Source of the DNA: Notamacropus eugenii
Lineage: Eukaryota > Chordata > Mammalia > Diprotodontia > Macropodidae
Assembly (NCBI RefSeq): GCF_028372415.1
Contig: NC_092876.1
Coordinates: 224,861,528 to 224,925,527 of the forward strand
Length of the DNA: 64,000 nt
Direction: 5' to 3'
Positions 57,700 through 64,000 of this stretch are shown here, piece by piece. Within the stretch, counting starts at the first letter, position 1, and the number at the start of each line of letters is the position of its first letter. The position numbers were made by a program, and so were the translations under genes. The notes under the pieces are model-generated. The model saw nothing but the letters and a program-made list of their open reading frames with translations. It made no database searches and was not told where the DNA came from.

Positions 57700-59480
57700 C
57701 CCCATAACTACAAACATATCCAGGTCTCACTCCTCCTTAAAAACCCTCATCATCTCCCCAAACTATCATTCTGTATACCTGTATATCATTCTACATTCCT
57801 CTCCTTCCTTTCACAAACTCCTAAAGGAAACTGTCAACATTCACTGCTAAAACTTCTCAATCACTACTCAACCCCTTGAAATTTGACTTCCAATTCCATT
57901 ACTCAACCGTGGCTGCCCTCTCCAAAGCTATCAATGACCTTTATATTATCATATTGCTTTTTCTCAATCTTCAGTCTTCTTGAGTTCTCTGTAGCCCTTG
58001 AAACTACTGACAACCTCCTATTGATGGATTCTCTCCTCTATGGGTTTTCATTACACCATTTGCTCTTGGCTCTTCTCCTACCTGTCTGACTACTTTTCAG
58101 TGTCTTGTTGGACCATAAACAACATGCCTACCTCTAAACTATGGGTATATCACAAGCTCTGTCCTTTACCGGCTTCTCTCTTTACATTCTTTTGTGAAAC
58201 TCACCAACTCCCACAAGTCCAGTTTTCATCTCTATGCAGATAATTCCAAGAACAAAATATTCAACCCTAGTCTCCTGCCTTCTGAGTTTCAGGTTGCCTG
58301 CTGTCTACTGACCATTTCAAACTAAATGTTCTTTAGGCATCTCGAACACAGTAAATCCAAAACATAACTCATTTTTCCCCAAAATCAAATCCACTTCTGA
58401 ACAACTCTACTACAGATGAGTATATGACTATCTTTCTAGCCATTCAAGTCTCTGAAACCTTGGTTTCATCCTTGACTTTTCACTCTCTCCCTCACCCCAC
58501 AGAGCCAATCAGTTGCCAAACTTTGCCAGTTCTTACACAACAGCCCTCAATCCATCTTTCTGAGAGAGGCAACTAGTGGCACAATAGTGTACTAGATCTG
58601 GAGTCAGAAAAATATGCGTCCAAATCCGGCCTCAGATACTTACTAGCTGTAATGCTGGGCAAATCACCCAATCTCTGTTTGCTTCAGTTTTCTCATCTGT
58701 AAAATGGGGGGTAACAACCTCATAAGGTTGTTTTGAGGATCAAATGAGATAATATTTGTAAAAAAGGCTTACTTAGCAAAGTGCTTGACACATAGCAGTC
58801 ATTACACAAATATCTTTTCCTTTCCCCCCACCTCTCCCACCAGCCTAGTTCAGGCCCTCATCATGTTTCCCTTGGACTACTACAAGAGTCTCCCAACTGG
58901 TCGCCCACCTCAATTTTCTCCTCTCTCCAAATGCACATTCCACACAGCTTTCAAAGTGAAAATACGAAAGCACAAATCAGATCATGTCACTCCCAACTCA
59001 ACAAAGTCCAGTGGCTCTTTTAAAAAGGGCTTTTTAAACCTTTAGGATTAAATCTGTGCCCTTTTGTTTGGAATTCACAATGTGGCCCCAACCTAACTTT
59101 CCAGTATTAGTATATATTATTCTCCCCTAACCCATATCACAGATTCCATGAAACTGGTCTATCCCTCACATGTGACACAATCTCCCTGCTTCATGACTTT
59201 GCAGTCTGTTCCCTCCATACCTAGAATGGACTCCCCCAACCATCTCCATGTGTTCAAATTCCTAGTTTCTTTCCCGCTTAAGGACCACTACATAAACTGC
59301 TACTTTCCTGATCTCACTAGCCAATAGGGCTCTCCCACCAAAAAAAAAAAAAAAAAAATGCTTGTATTATCATGTCCTCCCCAATAGAATGTAGAGGGTT
59401 TCATTTCTGACTGTATCCCCAGTGACTCATACAGTATCTGGAAGATAGTATGGGCTTAATAAATACTTGTTGATTAATTG
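57700..59480 (+). repeat. Long L2 LINE (RT region to 3' end), interrupted by a SINE
   Basis: TCCAAAGCTATCAATGACCT, then the RT region, one frame of which reads LFSYLSDYFSVSCWT (58072-58116), then CCAATCAGTTGCCAAACTTT, TCAGGCCCTCATCATGTTTC, AGATCATGTCACTCCCAACT, GGGCTTAATAAATACTTGTT. Several internal frames (57578-59045) are relics. A20 at about 59340-59359 is internal. A core-SINE occupies 58560-58800. Confidence 0.85.
58560..58800 (+). repeat. Core-SINE inserted in L2
   Basis: GGCAACTAGTGGCACAATAG, AAATCCGGCCTCAGATACTT, TTTTCTCATCTGTAAAATGG, TTGAGGATCAAATGAGATAA, GCTTGACACATAGCAGTCAT. L2 sequence resumes directly after it. Confidence 0.8.
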
Positions 59481-60119
59481 ACATTCTCGACATTCTCTAC
59501 TTGTAAAAGTTAAGGAAATACATATATGCTTAAGCTATTTATGCTGGAAACTAAAGTAGCAAGTGGGAAAACTGAACAAAAGTGTCTTCAAGGGCCAATT
59601 TGACTTTGGTAGCCACCTCATATATTTAAACCAGACTGGAAAGAGTACTTCAGATTTCCCAGCATCTACCACCAGAATGAACACAATAAATGCCCAAATT
59701 ATGGCTTATCTCATTCAGATCTCTATATATTCTTACTAGATCACCAACCAAGGTTGTGAAATTTCTTTTCCCAGAGAACTTTAATATTAGAAACAAACAT
59801 CCATTAGTCTAGAATGTCTCTGGACAAGTTCATGTTTTGGTTCAAGGAATTAATTCAAGTTGCTAAATGTTCATCTAAAAAAAAAAAAAAAAAGATGGTA
59901 AATAAATTTACAAAACATTACTCCTCTCCTGAAACCAATGCTATTTTTTAGTAAAACAAGACTATTTCTACCTGATTCAGCCTACATCTCCCACAAATTG
60001 TGTTTACCTGAAGAAGAATCTTGCCCATGTTAAAAAGGAAGAGTACTGATGAGACAGATGATCCTTGAGAAATTGTCATATTTGTTGAATTAAATGAAAA
60101 TACAGCTCCATCTCCTTAC

Positions 60120-60276
60120 CTAAACCTATATGAGGAAGGTGTTCAATAAGAGTCCAACTGTTGTCATCAATGTAATGATTCTTGAGAATTAACAACTGAC
60201 AAACATCTCTAGCTGTTATATCACTTGGTACTTCCAATGCTCTGCTGGTTCCATCTTCATTGTACACCTTAATTAC
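60120..60276 (-). CDS. GRB14: GRB14 coding exon: RA domain, first part (inferred exon 3)
   Basis: 157 nt, 52 codons plus the first base of a split Glu codon. It starts VIKVYNEDGT after a pyrimidine-rich acceptor ending tttgcacag and ends at ITARDVCQLL...HLPHIGL with donor gtaagg. This is the ubiquitin-fold Ras-associating domain, which in the GRB7 family binds activated Ras-type GTPases. The LILKNHY stretch holding the conserved Lys is intact. Differences from human are mild (N for S in YNEDG, G for E, E for D in LEVPSD). The frame stays open upstream of the acceptor to an in-frame ATG at 60298-60300, but that ATG is intronic and is not a start. Confidence 0.96.
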
Positions 60277-61264
60277 CTGTGCAAACAGAAAAGGGGACAT
60301 GTAGCTATTTAATATATTCTGACCAAACGCTAGTCATTGGAAGACTTACATCAAGTGAGCTGCAAAGAAAGAGCTCATCTAACATCTCTTTGTATAATAA
60401 AGACTTTATTTAAAAGAGTATTCTTACATATACTTTCCAACAATCATCATTTCTCTAATCACAGAATTTCATTTATTCACAGACTTTTTTACTACAAAAG
60501 GTTAAAAGATTATATTTGCTTCCATCATCTGGAGTATTATGCTCCACATAAAAGATTTCTATGTAGAAGCAACCTACCAAAAAGCAGAATTGTTCAAAAT
60601 GCCTTCAGCTGGTAAAGCAGAGAGGCAGCTTGACAAGGTTGATCTTGAAGGTGTCTTGAAGTAAGGAAAACCTGAGTCCAGGCCTGCCTCTGATAGAAAT
60701 AGATAAAGCATATCTCCAGGACTATCAGTGCTTGAGACAATCTTCTAAGACTACACGTTACAGAGAAGGTGGCAATAAGCATTGGTAGAGTTCCCCTGGA
60801 AATTCCCTATGCCAATCAAATGTTTAGATTTGTCTATTCCAGACATGCAATTAAGGAAAGCTGTTTTGCCTGTTAGTTAAAGAAGGATCATAGAAGTATC
60901 AGCCAACAAACAGTGAAATAGGTTAAAAAGAAAAACAAAAAACAAAAAACAATGCCCAGAAGAACAAGGAAAAGCTACATTAATTGACTCTGTGCTTAAC
61001 ACTGTTCTATTTTCTACTTCCCCCTAAAAGAAAATAATAGAATTGGCTCAAAACAATTCAAATGTAAAATAACTATTTTGCTTGATTTCCACTTATTTTG
61101 CTTTCAATTCCGGGATTTATATCACAGATAGGTAGATATGGTAGTGGTCATTTTTAATAAAATTCTATTTGGTGACATAAAACAATATAAAGCAATATAT
61201 TTGTAACCTATAAAATATCCAAATACATAAGAACAAATGAATAATTTAAATTTCCTAATATTTA
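60277..61264. other. Intron upstream of the first visible GRB14 exon, no recognised feature
   Basis: A SINE-like piece may lie at 60605-60710 (GAGAGGCAGCTTGACAAGGT; CTGAGTCCAGGCCTGCCTCT). The 92-codon frame at 60337-60615 has no motif I know. Confidence 0.4.
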
Positions 61265-61535
61265 AACAGGGCAGCTAGGTGGCAGCAGTGAACAGAGTGC
61301 AGAGCCGGGAGTCAGGAATACTTATTTTCCTTCCTGAGTTCAAAAGTGGCCTCAGACACTAGCTGTGTGACCATGGGCAAGTCACTTAACACTGTTTACC
61401 TCGTGTTCTTCATTTGTAAAATGATCTAGAAAAGGAAACTGCAAACCACTACAGTATCTTTGCCAAGAAAACCCAAAATGGGGTCACAAAGAGTCGGACA
61501 TGAGTGAAAAACTGAAAACTTAAAACAATCCAGCT
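61265..61535 (+). repeat. MAR1 SINE, full length
   Basis: CAGGGCAGCTAGGTGGCAGC (head), GAGCCGGGAGTCAGGAATAC, AGCTGTGTGACCATGGGCAA, CCAAGAAAACCCAAAATGGG, GTCACAAAGAGTCGGACATG and a weak A-rich tail. Confidence 0.9.
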
Positions 61536-61599
61536 AGATTCCAAAGGATATCTTATCATTCTGCTTCCCTAACATTGTAATGTTAGTACTTCATGTTTC

Positions 61600-61755
61600 C
61601 TGGAAAAATATGTTTCCTAGTCACTTTATTATGTGAGCCATTCCACATCTGAGCTTGTTTACTTATCTATAAAATGGGGAATATCTGCACTATTTGACAA
61701 TGCTGTGAGCAAAGCATCCTTTTAGCTTTGAAAATCTCATATGTATGAGCTATTA
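61600..61755 (+). repeat. MIR SINE fragment
   Basis: TTTACTTATCTATAAAATGG, GACAATGCTGTGAGCAAAGC, TTTTAGCTTTGAAAATCTCA. Confidence 0.55.
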
Positions 61756-62814
61756 TGATTACTGTACACATGTATTTAAAACTCTAACACACAAAATTAT
61801 ATTCAGTGTTATATTGCAAATTGACCTTGATATTTCTATTTTTTGTCAAATACTCCTTGCATAACCTTGAAGAACTCGTAGAACAAGACTTTGGTCTTTT
61901 GAACTTGAATACTCTTACTGTACAAACACAATGGTATTTAATTCTATTAAGATAATCTAAGGGGCGTAAATTTTATGGAACGCTGTGTAGTATATATTCT
62001 TTAACACAAAAGGAAGAAACATGTAACAAGGAACACCACTCTTTCTCTATTTTTTCCTGAACTGCTTAGGTTTACTCCACCTTTCTTTAGTACTAAGTAC
62101 AAAAATAATAAAAAAACAAACATTTTTTTCCTAGATTGGCTTTCAATTCACTGAACAAAAAAATGTTTTCATCCTTCATAATGTCAGGGTATTATTTAGA
62201 AGTCCTACACTCCAATGACCAGAAAACATACAAAAGGTACTCTAGTATACTCTCTAATATTTATATATTATCCTTATAATATCAATATTCAGTAACAGAA
62301 TATAAAATTCTACAACATATTCAATTTGTGGCCCACTGTAAGCTCTAACATAAGTTAGTCCACTGTAAGTTTTCTGCTGCTGGACTGGTGATTCTCACAT
62401 CCTGTCATGGACAAAGAATTCATCACCTCTTGGACAATCCATAGGTCATGATTCTTTCCCTACTTAGCAAGGCTGGTCCTCAGACAACACCACAGTCTGC
62501 CACTGAAACTGTACTCCAAGACTTTCCATTTTGCTAGACTCAATAATCCTCTATTGATAGATCTTTAGAGAACCTAGGATTTATGGTAGAACATGACAAG
62601 AACCAGAGGGTGGAGGAGAGGGGGAAGAATATATAAAATGGCTACAATCTGCTCCACTTGAAATGATACCAACACCAATGAGGTAAAAGATTCATTGAAG
62701 TAAACTAATCCCTTTCAACTTTACATTTGGGTGGGTTTTTTCCCCAAGGGTTCCATTTCCCAGTTGGCACCTATCCAACCATGTTTTTAAAGCCTTGACT
62801 ACATAGACATATTT

Positions 62815-62908
62815 ACATCTGTGTGCATGTATACATGTATGTACGTGTGTATGTATGTATATATGTGAAGCAGAGACATGATAGGATAGGGAAGTAGAAA
62901 GAGAAAGC

Positions 62909-62961
<53 letters not shown>
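62815..62961 (+). repeat. (TATG)n and (GA)n microsatellites
   Basis: GTGTGTATGTATGTATATAT at 62845-62868, then (AG)n over 62912-62961. Minus-strand frames here (His-Thr and Ser-Leu repeats) are artefacts. Confidence 0.9.
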
Positions 62962-62965
<4 letters not shown>

Positions 62966-64000
62966 TAGGGAGCAAAAGACTAAAAAGACAGCATCAGAGA
63001 GACGAAAGAGTGACCAAGACAGGTCAGAGAAAATGACACACAGTGACAAAGACAGCACGACAGAGACAGTGAGTGACAGGGACAGAAAGTGACGGAAAAC
63101 AAGAAACAGAACAAAAGATGTGAAGCCAAGATGAGATCTTTGTTTGGACTACAGTTAGAATATGTATGTCACCAAATCAAAACTTCTATATAAAGGAGTT
63201 GTCTTTATACCTGATTTAGTCTAAAACATAATTCTGTCTTTTACAAGTAAAATTTTATTCCAGTTAAATAATATATAAATGGTTAACTATCATCTTAAGA
63301 GTATGCTTTTGATAGAAAAACATTCACTGAAGTTTCTTGTCACTACTTCTCAGAAGACAAAGAAAGATAAAAGAAAATATGAATAAGTATCCCCTGCCCC
63401 CTTGGAGTTGTAATATAGTAGACTCACAAAGAAATCAGGAATGGCCTAAATCTTGGCAACTTTTTTTTAAAGGTTCAAACTTTCCAAAGACTATTCATAA
63501 TTACAACACTGTAGTTTTGTCATACTTTTAACTCATTTTAAATCTTGTTGTTCCGTTTCCTTTATATACCAAAAAGTGAAAAGAAGCTTTAAACTTTTTA
63601 CGCAGTCACATCATATAATAAAAAGTAATCATATACTTTCCAGTACGGTAACCAAGACTGGTCTATAAAATGCTACAGTAAAAGAAGAATATTATTCATT
63701 TTAATCTCTCCATTAATCATCAGAGACTGTAAACTTAACAGGAGAAAACTACCCAGCAAACATTTGGATTTCACCTAAAGGAGAATAAACTTTTCTTGTT
63801 TCAACCAGTGGAGTGAGACTAGTCTTTCGAGAGAGGCAGGGCCATGATAAGAGGCTGACTAGGATAACTTATCAGTATAAATAAAATTACTGCCAAAGGC
63901 CACCAGACTATCCACTGACTCTGTTTGGTATTTCTCATAAAGCCACAGAAATTATAAACATAATAACCTTGATCTTTGTAATACATTACTAAGTCTTTTT
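62962..64000. other. Intron, no recognised feature
   Basis: A purine-rich stretch continues the (GA)n to about 63120 (GACAGAGACAGTGAGTGACA). Beyond it I recognise neither a repeat nor an exon; the upstream GRB14 exons were looked for here and not seen. Confidence 0.45.

Larger units (their letters stand above)
7686..60276 (-). other. GRB14: GRB14 gene, 3' twelve coding exons (inferred exons 3-14)
   Basis: Twelve exons on the minus strand splice to one 431-residue reading frame ending in TAA. It aligns over its whole length with the last 431 residues of human GRB14 as I remember it. GRB14 is a cytoplasmic adaptor without catalytic activity that binds the activated insulin receptor and blocks its kinase. 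Order in the visible part: RA domain (residues 1 to about 83), PH (about 125-233), BPS (about 234-329), SH2 (about 330-426). Every junction has AG/GT borders and matching phase. GRB14 is preferred over GRB10 because of LILKNHYIDD, FATETNGE, and [11 protein letters not shown]. The N-terminus is outside the window. Confidence 0.97.

Noticed and set aside
60337-60615. 92-codon plus-strand frame next to a GRB14 exon
   Set aside because: Antisense to the intron, low-complexity His/Phe/Leu composition, nothing recognisable.
1-64000. CRISPR arrays, operons, riboswitches, prophage
   Set aside because: The window is clearly vertebrate nuclear DNA; periodic sequence is microsatellite and clusters of frames are repeat relics.
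60277-64000. GRB14 exon 2 (region with PSIPNPFPEL-like motif)
   Set aside because: I looked for it on the minus strand and found no matching sequence; it should lie upstream of the window.

Overview
The window is vertebrate nuclear DNA: AT-rich, intron-dominated and packed with decayed retroposons. It is almost certainly from a marsupial. It holds MAR1 tRNA-derived core-SINEs, MIR/Ther SINEs, many L2/L3-clade LINEs, a marsupial-type L1/HAL1 and a RTE/BovB-like fragment. Two SINE copies have the 3' body ("CCTCCCTCACTCAAAACAAA") that I remember from WSINE1 of Australian marsupials, so an Australidelphian source is likely. That last step rests on memory, not on a database search.

The only protein-coding gene I can support is GRB14, an SH2 adaptor of the GRB7/10/14 family, on the minus strand. 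Twelve coding exons lie between 60276 and 7686. All have AG acceptors and GT donors, all join in phase, and together they encode 431 residues and the stop. By comparison with the 14-exon, 540-residue human protein these should be exons 3-14: most of the RA domain, then PH, BPS and SH2. The N-terminal exons, with the phosphatase-interacting region and the promoter, are upstream, beyond 64000. In the cell the RA and PH domains recruit the protein to membranes, and the BPS and SH2 domains bind and inhibit the activated insulin receptor.

Layout: 1-6980 is intergenic (downstream of GRB14), with L2, MIR and MAR1 copies, an endogenous retrovirus remnant (2487-3330) and the first copy of an unclassified repeat. 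A decayed 7SL RNA pseudogene (6984-7265) lies just past the predicted GRB14 poly(A) site. From 7686 to 60276 exons alternate with introns. The introns carry a 300-bp palindromic element (15145-15446), two hAT-like elements, a CR1/L3 LINE, an internally deleted L1 resembling HAL1 (27636-31165), a nested L1-in-L1 (32100-32830), a (TG)n(AG)n microsatellite (34211-34421), opposed L2 copies (46400-48160), and several SINE insertions in older LINEs or SINEs. From 60277 to 64000 is the intron before the first visible exon.

I found no evidence of a new gene system. The most useful leads are a possible frame-breaking cassette exon in the PH-domain intron, the large palindrome, several pairs of unclassified repeats, two CTCF-like motifs, and nested insertions that give relative ages. 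All family names come from reading and memory; none was searched.
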